Made by a program: the position numbers and the translations under genes
Shown here: one piece after another, positions 6,450 through 13,702 of the stretch
Numbering within the stretch: position 1 is the stretch's first letter
How the letters are laid out: every line of letters begins with the position of its first letter
The notes under the pieces: model-generated
What the model saw: the letters and a program-made list of their open reading frames with translations, nothing else
What the model was told of the DNA's origin: nothing
Databases searched by the model: none
Origin: an uncultured Chloroflexota bacterium
Lineage (GTDB): Bacteria; Chloroflexota; Dehalococcoidia; CAUJGQ01
Length of the DNA stretch: 26,509 bases
NCBI GenBank assembly: GCA_937879875.1
Contig: CALFMN010000087.1
Coordinates: 1-26,509 of the forward strand
Direction of reading: 5' to 3'

Positions 6450-8735
6450 ATGGCACAGGCAAAAAAAAGGCATCTCGTCATCGTCGAATCGCCCGCGAAG
6501 GCGAAGACGGTGGCCAGCATTCTTGGCAGGGAGTACGAGGTTAAGGCCTCGATCGGGCACGTGCGCGATCTGCCGAAATCGAAACTCGGCGTGGACGTGG
6601 AGCACGGCTTCCTGCCGCAATATATCGTCCCGCGCGACAAGTCCGACGTCGTCGGCCAGATCAAGAAGGCGGCAAAGAACGCCCGCTCGGTCTTTCTGGC
6701 GACGGACCCCGACCGCGAGGGTGAGGCGATCTCCTGGCATCTGCTGGAGGCCGCCGATCTCAAGAAGGTGCCACACCAGCGCGTCGTCTTCCACGAGATC
6801 ACGCGCGACGCGATCACCGACGCAGTCAAGCACCCGCGCGACATTGACATGCCGCTGGTGGACGCCTATCAGGCGCGGCGCGTGCTCGACCGTCTGGTCG
6901 GGTACAAGATCAGCCCGCTGCTCTGGAACAAGGTCCGGCGCGGGCTCTCGGCCGGCCGCGTGCAATCGGTGGCGCTGCGCATGGTCGTCGATCGCGAGCG
7001 CGAGATCGAGGACTTCCAGAAGCGCGAGTACTGGACGATCGAGGCCGACCTGGCGCAGCAGCGTGATGAGGCCGAGTCGTTCCGCGCGCGCTTGCAGGGC
7101 TATGCCGAGAAGAAGCGCGGCGAGCTGGAGCTTGCCAGCGCGGAACAGACGAACGCCCTGGTCGAGCGGCTGCGCGGCGCCGGCTACGCGGTTTCCGACG
7201 TGCGCAAGCGTCAGCAGGCGCGCCGTCCTTCGCCGCCGTTCACCACCAGCACGCTGCAGCAGGAAGCGTCGCGGCGGCTCGGCTTCACGGCCCGGCGCAC
7301 GATGACCGTGGCGCAGCAGTTGTACGAAGGCCGCAGCCTCGGTCCCGAGGGCGAGGTCGGCCTGATCACCTACATGCGTACGGACTCGACGGTGATGGCC
7401 GACGTGGCCAAGACCGAGATCCGCGACTATATCGCGCAGAAGTACGGCAAGGGCTTCGCGCCCGAGAAGCCGCGCAGCTACACGAAGAAGCAGAAGGGCG
7501 CACAGGAGGCGCACGAGGCGATCCGCCCGACATCGGTCTGGCGCGAACCGGAGCGCATGCGCAAGTTTCTGACGGCTGACCAGCAGAAGCTCTATCTGCT
7601 GATCTGGCAGCGGGCGGTGGCTTCGCAGATGTCAGACGCGTTGCTCGACGTGACCTCGGCGGACATCATCGCTACGCCGGCCGATGGCGGGCGCTTGCTG
7701 TTCCGCGCCACGGCCAGCCACCTGCGCTTCCCCGGCTTCCGCGCCGTCTACTTCGAGCGCACGGAAGAGGGCGCCGACGAGGACGCCGACACACGCGCCC
7801 TGCCCGAGCTGGTTGCCGGCGAGCCGCTGCGGCTGCTCGACCTGCTGCCCGAGCAGCATTTCACCGAGCCGCCGGCGCGCTTCACCGAGGCGACGCTAGT
7901 CAAGGCGCTCGAAGAGAACGGCATCGGCCGACCCAGTACCTACGCCTCGATCCTCTCGACCGTGACCGACCGCGGCTACATCGAGAAGGTCGGGCGGGCG
8001 CTGAAGCCGACCGAGCTGGGCCGCGACGTCAACGACCTGCTGGCCAGCTACTTCTCGAACGTCGTGGACCTGAAGTTCACGGCGCAGATGGAGGAGGAAC
8101 TGGACGAGATCGCGGCGGGCAACCGGCCCTGGAGTCCCGTCGTCAATGAGTTCTACATACCGTTGCAGAAGTCGCTGGCGGAGGCCGAGCGGGCGCCGGC
8201 GCTGATGAAGCTGACCGACGAGCTCTGCGAGCTGTGCGGCAAGCCGATGGCGGTGAGGTGGGGCCGCTTCGGCCAGTTCCTCGCCTGCACCGGCTATCCG
8301 GAGTGCAAGAGCAGCCGTCCGCTCGCCGGCCAGGAGGAGCAGCAGGCCGTTACCGACGAAAAGTGCCCGATCTGCGACTCCGGCATGGCCGTGAAAATGG
8401 GCCGTTTCGGGCGCTTTCTCGCCTGCGAGCGCTACCCCGAGTGCAAAGGCACGAAGACCTTCCAGAAGAAGATCGGCGTGGATTGCCCGGAAGACGCGGG
8501 GCCGCTGGTGGAGCGGCGCACCAAGGGCCGGCGCACCTTCTACGGCTGCGGCAACTATCCCACCTGCACGTTCGTGAGCTGGACGCGGCCGACGGCCGAG
8601 AAGTGTCCAATCTGCGGTTACCTGATGGCGAGCGAGGGCGCCAACGCGGTTAAATGCCTGAAGTGCCGCCACCGCGAGCAACGCCGCGCCGACGATGCCG
8701 CTGAGGCGGCGCAACCGTTGGAGGTCCCGGCATAG
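6450..8735 (+). CDS. topA: DNA topoisomerase I (type IA)
   Basis: This enzyme relaxes negative supercoils by nicking and passing single strands. It is 761 residues. The TOPRIM domain opens with I-V-E-S-P-A-K-A-K-T and carries D-P-D-R-E at 86-90, which binds Mg2+. The active-site tyrosine is Y308 in I-T-Y-M-R-T-D-S. The conserved G-x-G-R-P-S-T-Y-A segment is also present. The C-terminus carries four Cys-rich zinc-ribbon units from about residue 593: two of the C-x2-C...A-C-x4-Y-P-x-C type, a third beginning C-P-E-D, and a last short C-P-I-C...C-x2-C unit. A GGAA 5 nt before the ATG is a modest ribosome-binding site. An unbroken run of eight A (6461-6468) lies in codons 4-7. It sits between dprA and a Xer recombinase, a gene order seen in several phyla. 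Confidence 0.97.
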   Translation: MAQAKKRHLVIVESPAKAKTVASILGREYEVKASIGHVRDLPKSKLGVDVEHGFLPQYIVPRDKSDVVGQIKKAAKNARSVFLATDPDREGEAISWHLLEAADLKKVPHQRVVFHEITRDAITDAVKHPRDIDMPLVDAYQARRVLDRLVGYKISPLLWNKVRRGLSAGRVQSVALRMVVDREREIEDFQKREYWTIEADLAQQRDEAESFRARLQGYAEKKRGELELASAEQTNALVERLRGAGYAVSDVRKRQQARRPSPPFTTSTLQQEASRRLGFTARRTMTVAQQLYEGRSLGPEGEVGLITYMRTDSTVMADVAKTEIRDYIAQKYGKGFAPEKPRSYTKKQKGAQEAHEAIRPTSVWREPERMRKFLTADQQKLYLLIWQRAVASQMSDALLDVTSADIIATPADGGRLLFRATASHLRFPGFRAVYFERTEEGADEDADTRALPELVAGEPLRLLDLLPEQHFTEPPARFTEATLVKALEENGIGRPSTYASILSTVTDRGYIEKVGRALKPTELGRDVNDLLASYFSNVVDLKFTAQMEEELDEIAAGNRPWSPVVNEFYIPLQKSLAEAERAPALMKLTDELCELCGKPMAVRWGRFGQFLACTGYPECKSSRPLAGQEEQQAVTDEKCPICDSGMAVKMGRFGRFLACERYPECKGTKTFQKKIGVDCPEDAGPLVERRTKGRRTFYGCGNYPTCTFVSWTRPTAEKCPICGYLMASEGANAVKCLKCRHREQRRADDAAEAAQPLEVPA

Positions 8736-8743
8736 GCGGGCGA

Positions 8744-8774
8744 GGGTTCAGGGTTCAGGGAACAGGGAATAGGG
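8744..8774 (+). repeat. Heptad-spaced G-run repeat, possible G-quadruplex
   Basis: Five GGG runs are spaced exactly 7 nt apart, separated by the 4-nt spacers TTCA, TTCA, AACA and AATA. This meets the standard G-quadruplex pattern on the coding strand. It starts 8 nt after the topA stop. A similar unit lies at 9797-9830. Confidence 0.7.
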
Positions 8775-8782
8775 TTGGCGGA

Positions 8783-8810
8783 GGACCGGCCGCGCTCGCG
8801 GATCCGGTCC
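8783..8810 (+). other. GC-rich hairpin between topA and xer
   Basis: GGACCGG (8783-8789) pairs with CCGGTCC (8804-8810), and an inner CCGC pairs with GCGG around a GCTC loop, with a two-base AT bulge. No T-tract follows, so it is not a classical terminator. It also falls in the frame that is open upstream of the recombinase start, so it may simply be coding. Confidence 0.4.
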
Positions 8811-8896
8811 TTGCCGGTCTGGCCGCCGAACTGGCCCCGGAGTCTGATGACGGGCGTGCGGCCGAACAGGCGCTTCACGACGCGCCCCTGCCGCAG

Positions 8897-9934
8897 TTGA
8901 TCGAGCAATATTTGGCCTCGTTGGCTGCCGAGCACCGGCGCTCGCCGCTCACCTTGCGTAACTACGAAAGCGATCTCGGCGCGTTCGCCCGCTGGCTGGC
9001 CTCCAAGAGGCTCGACCTGCTGACCATCGACAGACAGCGGTTCCGAGCCTACCTGGCTACGCTCGTGGAGGCGAAGATGTCGCGCGGCAGCGTGGCGCGT
9101 AAGGTCAGCACGATTCACACGTTCTACCGCTGGCTGGTCAGCGAGGAGATCCTGGCACGCGACCCGCTGAACGGCGTGCGCCCGCCGAAGCGTGAACGGC
9201 GCCTGCCGCGCGTGCTCGACGAAGCCGAGACCGCCGTACTCATGACGGCGCCGGCAGCCGACGATGCCTTCGGACTGCGCGACCGCGCCATCCTCGAGCT
9301 GTTGTACGCCTCCGGCATCCGCGTCGCCGAGCTCATTTCACTGGATCTCGAAGCCGTGGACTTCGCGCAGGCGCAGATGACCGTGCGCGGCAAGGGCAGC
9401 AAGGAACGGGTTGTCCTCATCGGCCAGCCCGCGGTCGAGGCATTGCAAGGCTATCTGCGCGAGGCGCGGCCTGAGCTAGCAAAGTCAGCGGAGAAGCCGT
9501 CCAGACAACGTGCTCTGTTCCTGAATCGCGACGGCGGCCGCCTTTCGGCCCGTGGGGTGCAGATCATGGTGCGGCAGGCGGGCGTGCAGGCGGGCGTCTC
9601 GTTGCCGGCGCATCCGCACCTGCTGCGTCACTCGTTCGCGACGCACCTGCTCGACGGCGGCGCCGACCTGCGCGTGGTGCAGGAGTTGCTGGGCCACGCC
9701 AGCGCCGGCACCACGCAGATCTACACACACGTCACCGAAGCCCGTCAGCGCCAGGTCTACACCGACGCCTTCTACAATGTCTGGCGTCCGAAACGAGGGG
9801 ACAGGGAACAGGGAACAGGGAATAGGCGGGAAAAGCCCGCGCAACCCGATGCAAGCAAACCAACCGCAGCCTCCCCCTCTCCATCACAGATGGAGAGGGG
9901 GCCGGGGGGTGAGGCCACGTGCGCATCCTCCTGA
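8897..9934 (+). CDS. Tyrosine recombinase, XerC/XerD type
   Basis: Site-specific recombinases of this type resolve chromosome dimers at dif sites. An N-terminal SAM-like core-binding domain (about 1-85) is followed by the catalytic domain. All catalytic residues are present with normal spacing: R142 in S-G-I-R-V-A-E-L, K166 in G-K-G-S-K-E-R, H241 and R244 in H-L-L-R-H-S-F, H267 in L-L-G-H, and the nucleophile Y276 in I-Y-T-H-V. The fold should end near residue 300. The remaining 45 residues are low-complexity and encoded by repeat DNA (9797-9914). TTG at 8897 is the first canonical start, but it lacks a ribosome-binding site and the frame stays open for over 100 nt upstream without ATG, GTG or TTG, so the N-terminus is uncertain. 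Only one Xer gene is visible, so C versus D cannot be decided. The 3' end overlaps aroQ by 16 nt. Confidence 0.92.
   Translation: MIEQYLASLAAEHRRSPLTLRNYESDLGAFARWLASKRLDLLTIDRQRFRAYLATLVEAKMSRGSVARKVSTIHTFYRWLVSEEILARDPLNGVRPPKRERRLPRVLDEAETAVLMTAPAADDAFGLRDRAILELLYASGIRVAELISLDLEAVDFAQAQMTVRGKGSKERVVLIGQPAVEALQGYLREARPELAKSAEKPSRQRALFLNRDGGRLSARGVQIMVRQAGVQAGVSLPAHPHLLRHSFATHLLDGGADLRVVQELLGHASAGTTQIYTHVTEARQRQVYTDAFYNVWRPKRGDREQGTGNRREKPAQPDASKPTAASPSPSQMERGPGGEATCASS
9797..9830 (+). repeat. Heptad-spaced G-run repeat inside the xer 3' end
   Basis: GGGGACA, GGGAACA, GGGAACA and GGGAATA are consecutive 7-nt units, followed by GGCGGG. The sequence closely matches 8744-8774 and is translated as part of the recombinase tail. 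Four or more G-runs with 4-nt loops allow a G-quadruplex in the mRNA or coding strand. Confidence 0.7.
9873..9914 (+). repeat. REP-like single unit overlapping xer tail and aroQ ribosome-binding site
   Basis: A perfect 13-bp stem, CCCCCTCTCCATC with GATGGAGAGGGGG (9873-9885 and 9889-9901), closes on the loop ACA. It is followed by CCGGGGGGTGAGG. This is the same hairpin-plus-tail plan as each half of the doublets at 3495 and 23666. The final GGTGAGG (9908-9914) lies 4 nt before the aroQ GTG and is its only plausible Shine-Dalgarno. Confidence 0.75.
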
Positions 9935-10374
9935 TCAATGGCCCCAACCTCAACGCGCTGGGCACGCGCCGGCCCGAAGTCTACGGCACGACGACGCTGG
10001 CGCAGATCGAGGCGCGCCTGCGCGAGCGGGCGGCCGAGCACGGCGCCGAGATCGTCGCCTTTCAGTCCAACCACGAGGGCGCTCTGCTAGACTTCATCCA
10101 GCGTGAGGCGCCGGCGGCAGACGGGATCCTGATCAACCCGGGCGCGTTCACGCATTACAGCTACGCACTGCGCGACGCGCTTGAGGCCTGCGAGCGGCCG
10201 CTGATCGAGGTGCATCTGTCGAACATCCACGCGCGGGAGAGCTTTCGCCATACCTCGGTGATCGCGCCCGTGGCGTTGGGGCAGGTGGCAGGGCTCGGCT
10301 GGCGCGGCTATCTGGCGGCGCTGGAGGCGCTGGTCGGGATCATCGAAGAGCGCCGGAAAGGGGAGGCGAAGTGA
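9919..10374 (+). CDS. aroQ: Type II 3-dehydroquinate dehydratase
   Basis: This enzyme converts 3-dehydroquinate to 3-dehydroshikimate in the shikimate pathway, as a dodecamer in the cytoplasm. At 151 residues it has the normal length. All signature blocks are visible: G-P-N-L-N-A-L-G-T-R-R-P-E-V-Y-G, with the catalytic tyrosine at about 22; the Q-S-N-H-E-G segment; I-N-P-G-A-F-T-H-Y-S; and E-V-H-L-S-N-I-H-A-R-E-S-F-R, with the catalytic histidine. GTG at 9919 is the start because the M-R-I-L-L-I-N-G-P-N opening is standard and GGTGAGG lies just upstream. It overlaps the recombinase by 16 nt and pepQ by 4 nt (GTGA), which suggests translational coupling. An aroQ-pepQ-efp order is common in bacteria. 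Confidence 0.97.
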   Translation: MRILLINGPNLNALGTRRPEVYGTTTLAQIEARLRERAAEHGAEIVAFQSNHEGALLDFIQREAPAADGILINPGAFTHYSYALRDALEACERPLIEVHLSNIHARESFRHTSVIAPVALGQVAGLGWRGYLAALEALVGIIEERRKGEAK

Positions 10375-11495
10375 CCGAGGCACGGCTCACGCGGCTGCGG
10401 GAGACGTTCGCCGAGCAGCAGCTCGACGCGCTGTTTGTCTCCGACCCTTTCAACCGCCGCTATCTCTCCGGCTTCACCGGCACGGCCGGGCAACTGCTGA
10501 TCACGCCCGGTGAAGCGGTGATTGCGACCGACTTTCGCTACTGGGAGCAGGCCGGCCGGCAGTGCCCCCGGTTTCGGCTCTATCAGACGGCCGGTGCGAT
10601 GGCCGACTGGCTTAGCGGCCTCTTCGCCGGTCTCGGCGGCAAGCGGCTCGGCTTCGAGGCAGCAAGCCTCAGCTTTGCCGACTACCAGCAGATCGTGAAG
10701 CTCATCGAAGGGCTGCCGCCGCGCGAGCGGCCGCAGTTCGTGTCCACCGAGAACCTCGTCGAGCAACTTCGCGCGGTGAAGGATGCAGACGAGATCGCGG
10801 CCATGGAGCGCGTGGTGGCGCTGGGCGACGCGGCCTTCAACCACGCGGCCGCGCTCATCCGGCCGGGCTGGACCGAACTGCAAGCAGTGCGCGCGATCGA
10901 GAACTACATCAAGGACCACGGCGGCGAGGGCACCAGCTTTACCACGATCGTCGCGGGTGGCGCACGCGGCGCAATGCCGCATGCCCGCGCCGGCCACGAT
11001 CTGCTGCGCGAGGGCGAGGGCGTGGTGATCGACATGGGCGCGCTGCTCGACGGTTACTGCTCGGACATGACGCGCACGATCTTTCTGGGCACGCCCGACG
11101 CCCGCTTCAACGCGATCTACGACATCGTGCTCACCGCGCAGCAGACGGCCGAAGTGCTGATCGAGCCGGGCATGACCGGCGAGATGGCGCACCGTATCGC
11201 CCACAAAGTGATCGAAGAGGCCGGCTACGGCGAGCACTTCGGCCACGGCCTCGGCCACGGTATCGGCCTGCAGATCCACGAGGCGCCCTGGCTGAAGGCC
11301 ACGTCCGACTCGGTGCTGCAAGAGGGCATGGTCTTCTCCGTCGAGCCGGGCATCTACATCAGCGGCTGGGGCGGCGTGCGCATCGAAGACCTCGTGGTGC
11401 TCGAAAATGGCCGCTGCCGCGTGCTCAGCAAAGCCCCGAAGCTGCACGTTTCACATCTAACAAGAGTAACAAGAGTGACAGGAGTGCCCGGATGA
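10371..11495 (+). CDS. pepQ: Xaa-Pro peptidase, M24 family
   Basis: This is a metallopeptidase that cleaves bonds next to proline. It has 374 residues with an N-terminal creatinase-like domain (about 1-130) and a C-terminal pita-bread catalytic domain. The five metal ligands are present: D221 and D232 in D-M-G-A-L-L-D-G-Y-C-S-D-M-T-R-T, H296 in G-H-G-L-G-H-G-I-G-L, E325 in S-V-E-P-G-I-Y-I, and E339 in V-R-I-E-D. The GTG start is embedded in the aroQ stop (GTGA). The last residues, T-R-V-T-R-V-T-G-V, come from a 9-nt tandem repeat that also holds the efp ribosome-binding site. The family call is secure. Aminopeptidase P versus prolidase (PepQ) cannot be separated here, so the symbol is tentative. 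Confidence 0.92.
   Translation: MTEARLTRLRETFAEQQLDALFVSDPFNRRYLSGFTGTAGQLLITPGEAVIATDFRYWEQAGRQCPRFRLYQTAGAMADWLSGLFAGLGGKRLGFEAASLSFADYQQIVKLIEGLPPRERPQFVSTENLVEQLRAVKDADEIAAMERVVALGDAAFNHAAALIRPGWTELQAVRAIENYIKDHGGEGTSFTTIVAGGARGAMPHARAGHDLLREGEGVVIDMGALLDGYCSDMTRTIFLGTPDARFNAIYDIVLTAQQTAEVLIEPGMTGEMAHRIAHKVIEEAGYGEHFGHGLGHGIGLQIHEAPWLKATSDSVLQEGMVFSVEPGIYISGWGGVRIEDLVVLENGRCRVLSKAPKLHVSHLTRVTRVTGVPG
11459..11485 (+). repeat. Three-copy 9-nt tandem repeat at the pepQ/efp junction
   Basis: AACAAGAGT, AACAAGAGT and GACAGGAGT follow each other directly. The third copy contains GGAG, 7 nt before the efp ATG, and is the efp Shine-Dalgarno. The array encodes the end of the M24 peptidase. Confidence 0.65.
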
Positions 11496-12055
11496 TTACC
11501 CCCGGCGAGTTCAAGCGCGGCATCGCGATCGAGCTGGACGGCAAGCTCTACACCGTGCTCAGCTACGAGCACAACAAGGTGGGGCGCGGCAGCGCCCAGG
11601 TGCGGCTCAAGCTGCGCGATGTGCGCGCCGGCCATACGATCGATCGCACCTTTCAAGCCTCGGAAAAGTTCGTGCGGGCGCACATCGACCGTTCGCCGAT
11701 GCAGTTCCTCTATGAAGATAACGGCCTCTACTACTTCATGAACGCCGAGACCTACGACCAGATCGCGCTGACCAAAGACCAGGTCGGCGACGCGCTCTAC
11801 TACCTGAAGGAGAACGAGCTGGTCGACGTGCTCACGCACGGTGACAGCGCGATCGGCGTCGAGCTGCCCACAAGCGTCAGTCTCAAGGTCGTGGACACGG
11901 AGCCCGGCTTCAAGGGCGACACGGCCACCGGCGGCAACAAGCCGGCCAAGTTGGAAACCGGCCTCACCGTGCAGGTGCCGCTGTTCATCAAAGAGGGCGA
12001 CCTGCTCAAAGTCGATACGCGCACCGGCGAGTATTTGGAGCGGACTTCGTCTTGA
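11492..12055 (+). CDS. efp: Translation elongation factor P
   Basis: EF-P rescues ribosomes stalled on polyproline stretches. At 187 residues it has the usual three-domain length: KOW-like domain I (about 1-63), then two OB-like domains (about 64-126 and 127-187). The C-terminal family signature is visible as L-K-V-D-T-R-T-G-E-Y-L-E-R. The loop that carries the modified residue in other bacteria reads N-K-V-G-R-G-S-A-Q, so position 32 is arginine, not lysine. Beta-lysylation is therefore unlikely; arginine rhamnosylation or an unmodified factor remain possible. The ATG overlaps the pepQ stop (ATGA). The window's own proteins include Pro-rich stretches, for example the one starting at 26317. 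Confidence 0.96.
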   Translation: MITPGEFKRGIAIELDGKLYTVLSYEHNKVGRGSAQVRLKLRDVRAGHTIDRTFQASEKFVRAHIDRSPMQFLYEDNGLYYFMNAETYDQIALTKDQVGDALYYLKENELVDVLTHGDSAIGVELPTSVSLKVVDTEPGFKGDTATGGNKPAKLETGLTVQVPLFIKEGDLLKVDTRTGEYLERTSS

Positions 12056-12056
12056 T

Positions 12057-12090
12057 GGGGCAATGGGCAGTGGCCAGGCGGGGATCGGGG
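12057..12090 (+). repeat. Spaced G-run stretch after efp
   Basis: GGGG, GGG, GG, GGGG and GGGG runs lie close together with short spacers. It is less regular than the copies at 8744 and 9797 but of the same character, and could form a G-quadruplex on the plus strand. Confidence 0.45.
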
Positions 12091-12196
12091 TCTGAGGTTC
12101 AGCGGCCGCCGCGCTGCGGTCGTGGCCATGCTGCCCCACGCGCGCTGCTGGTCGCGGCGTTGCCGCGAAGGGCGCACGCCATGCGCCCCTGCAGGT

Positions 12197-12232
12197 CTAC
12201 GCCCTACGCCCTGCGCCCTTCCCCCTTGCCCC
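12197..12232 (-). repeat. Heptad-spaced G-run repeat on the minus strand upstream of xseA
   Basis: On the plus strand it reads CTACGCC, CTACGCC, CTGCGCC, CTTCCCC, CTTGCCC as consecutive 7-nt units. The minus strand therefore carries five G-runs with a 7-nt period. It faces the G-rich stretch at 12057-12090, so the 199-nt efp-xseA gap is flanked by opposed G-run elements. Confidence 0.6.
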
Positions 12233-12254
12233 AGCGACCGCAGGGAGCGCCGCC

Positions 12255-13427
12255 ATGCTCGCCCTGACGGTGCAGCAGGTCGTCGGCTATCTCAAAGAGC
12301 TGATCGAGTCGAACGCCACGCTCGGCGACCTCTGGATCAGCGGCGAGATTTCGAACCTCTCGCGTTCGTCGGCCGGGCATGTGTATTTCACGCTGAAGGA
12401 CGAGGCCGCGCAGTTGCGCTGCGCCTTCTTCCGTCGTGCCAACGCCGGCATGCAGATCGCGCATGGCGACGCGGTGATCGCGCATGGCCGCGTCTCGATC
12501 TACGAGCAACGCGGCGAGTTGAACTTCATCGTCGATTTCGTCAACCCGCAGGGCGCGGGCATCTTGAACGCGCAGTTCGAGCGGCTGAAGCAGTTGCTGG
12601 AGGCCGAAGGGCTGTTCGACGAGGCCCGCAAACGGCCGCTGCCGCCCTTCCCGCGGCGCATCGGCATCGTCACCTCGCCCACCGGCGCGGTATTGCACGA
12701 CATCATCACCGTCGTCGGGCGGCGCTGGCCGCTGGCCGAGATCGTGCTGGCGCCCAGCGCTGTGCAGGGCGAGGCCGCGGCGCCGGGCATCGTCGCCGCG
12801 CTGGCCGATCTGAACGAACACGGCAACGTGGACGTGATCATCGTGGCGCGCGGCGGCGGCTCGCAGGAAGACCTCTGGCCCTTCAACGACGAGCGCGTGC
12901 CGCGGGCGATCTACGCCAGCCGCGTGCCGGTCGTTTCGGCGGTGGGCCACGAGACGGACTTCACGCTGGCCGATTTCGCCGCCGACCTGCGCGCGCCCAC
13001 GCCATCCGTCGCCGGCGAACTGGTTGTGCCGGATCAGATCGAGCTGGCGATGCGTGTCGGCGGCGACGTTGGCGCGCTCGTTTCGTGTATGCGGCAGGCG
13101 CTGGACGACCGGCGCGACGCGCTCGAACGGCTCGTGGAGGCGCTCGACGACGCTCAGCCCGACGTTGCCGCCGCGCGCGAGCGGACCGAGCGCATCCTCG
13201 CCGCCGCCGAAGAGCGGCTGCGCCGAGCGATCGAGCGCTCGCGGGCGCTGGTCGAGGCGCGGGCGCTGCAACTCGGCTCGTTGAGCCCGCAGGCGGTACT
13301 GGGGCGCGGCTACGCCGTGGTGCAGCGCCTCGACGGTGGGATCGTTGCGCGGGTGCGCGACGCCGGGGCGGGCGATCTGGTCAGCATCCGCGTGCAAGAC
13401 GGGGCGCTTGCCGCCGAGGTCAAATAG
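12255..13427 (+). CDS. xseA: Exodeoxyribonuclease VII large subunit
   Basis: This is the catalytic subunit of exonuclease VII, which degrades single-stranded DNA from both ends. It has 390 residues. An N-terminal OB-fold (about 5-100, with L-W-I-S-G-E-I-S-N and the H-V-Y-F-T-L-K-D block) is followed by the catalytic domain: R-I-G-I-V-T-S-P-T-G-A, then V-A-R-G-G-G-S-Q-E-D-L-W-P-F-N-D-E near 197-213, and S-A-V-G-H-E-T-D-F-T. A coiled-coil region at about 260-345 is shorter than in the E. coli protein, which may mean fewer small subunits bind. The C-terminal L-S-P-Q-A-V-L-G-R-G-Y-A-V segment is typical. AGGGAG lies 7 nt before the ATG. xseB follows after 16 nt. Confidence 0.96.
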   Translation: MLALTVQQVVGYLKELIESNATLGDLWISGEISNLSRSSAGHVYFTLKDEAAQLRCAFFRRANAGMQIAHGDAVIAHGRVSIYEQRGELNFIVDFVNPQGAGILNAQFERLKQLLEAEGLFDEARKRPLPPFPRRIGIVTSPTGAVLHDIITVVGRRWPLAEIVLAPSAVQGEAAAPGIVAALADLNEHGNVDVIIVARGGGSQEDLWPFNDERVPRAIYASRVPVVSAVGHETDFTLADFAADLRAPTPSVAGELVVPDQIELAMRVGGDVGALVSCMRQALDDRRDALERLVEALDDAQPDVAAARERTERILAAAEERLRRAIERSRALVEARALQLGSLSPQAVLGRGYAVVQRLDGGIVARVRDAGAGDLVSIRVQDGALAAEVK

Positions 13428-13443
13428 GTCACAAGTAGGTCAA

Positions 13444-13692
13444 ATGAAGAACGTGACAGAGGTCGAGCAGGAAACGTTCGAGGCGGTTTACACGCAGCTC
13501 GAAGGGACAGTGCGCCAACTTGAAGACGGCGGTCTGCCGCTGGACGAGTCGATCGGGTTGTTCGAGGAGGGCATGCGCCTGGCGCAGCGCTGCCGCGAGC
13601 TGCTCGACGGCGCCGAGCTGCGCGTTACCACGCTAACCGAGGAGTTCCGTGCCGCCGCCGGCGCCCAGCCGCAGGGTGCAGAGCCGTGCTGA
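13444..13692 (+). CDS. xseB: Exodeoxyribonuclease VII small subunit
   Basis: This small helical subunit wraps the coiled coil of XseA. It has 82 residues, close to the family norm, with the pattern F-E-x-x-x-x-x-L-E-x-x-V-x-x-L-E-x-G-x-L-P-L-D-E-S-I-x-L-F-E-E-G-M-x-L. The ATG at 13444 begins M-K-N-V; an upstream in-frame start inside xseA is rejected because the extra residues look non-coding. The ribosome-binding site is weak (AGGT about 3 nt upstream), within a TAGGTCA direct repeat at 13426-13443. That spacing suggests coupling to xseA translation. Confidence 0.93.
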   Translation: MKNVTEVEQETFEAVYTQLEGTVRQLEDGGLPLDESIGLFEEGMRLAQRCRELLDGAELRVTTLTEEFRAAAGAQPQGAEPC

Positions 13693-13702
13693 GGCCGGGC
13701 GC

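Noticed and set aside
7896..8714. A 272-codon minus-strand open frame opposite the topA 3' half
   Set aside because: The plus strand encodes conserved topoisomerase and zinc-ribbon motifs, and the antisense product is Ala/Arg/His-rich with no recognisable fold.
8744..9830. G-run repeats considered as a CRISPR array or telomere-like sequence
   Set aside because: Units are 7 nt, have no unique spacers, and lie in two short separated blocks with no cas genes.
12204..13397. A 397-codon minus-strand open frame opposite xseA
   Set aside because: The composition is typical of an antisense shadow, and the plus-strand XseA motifs are unambiguous.
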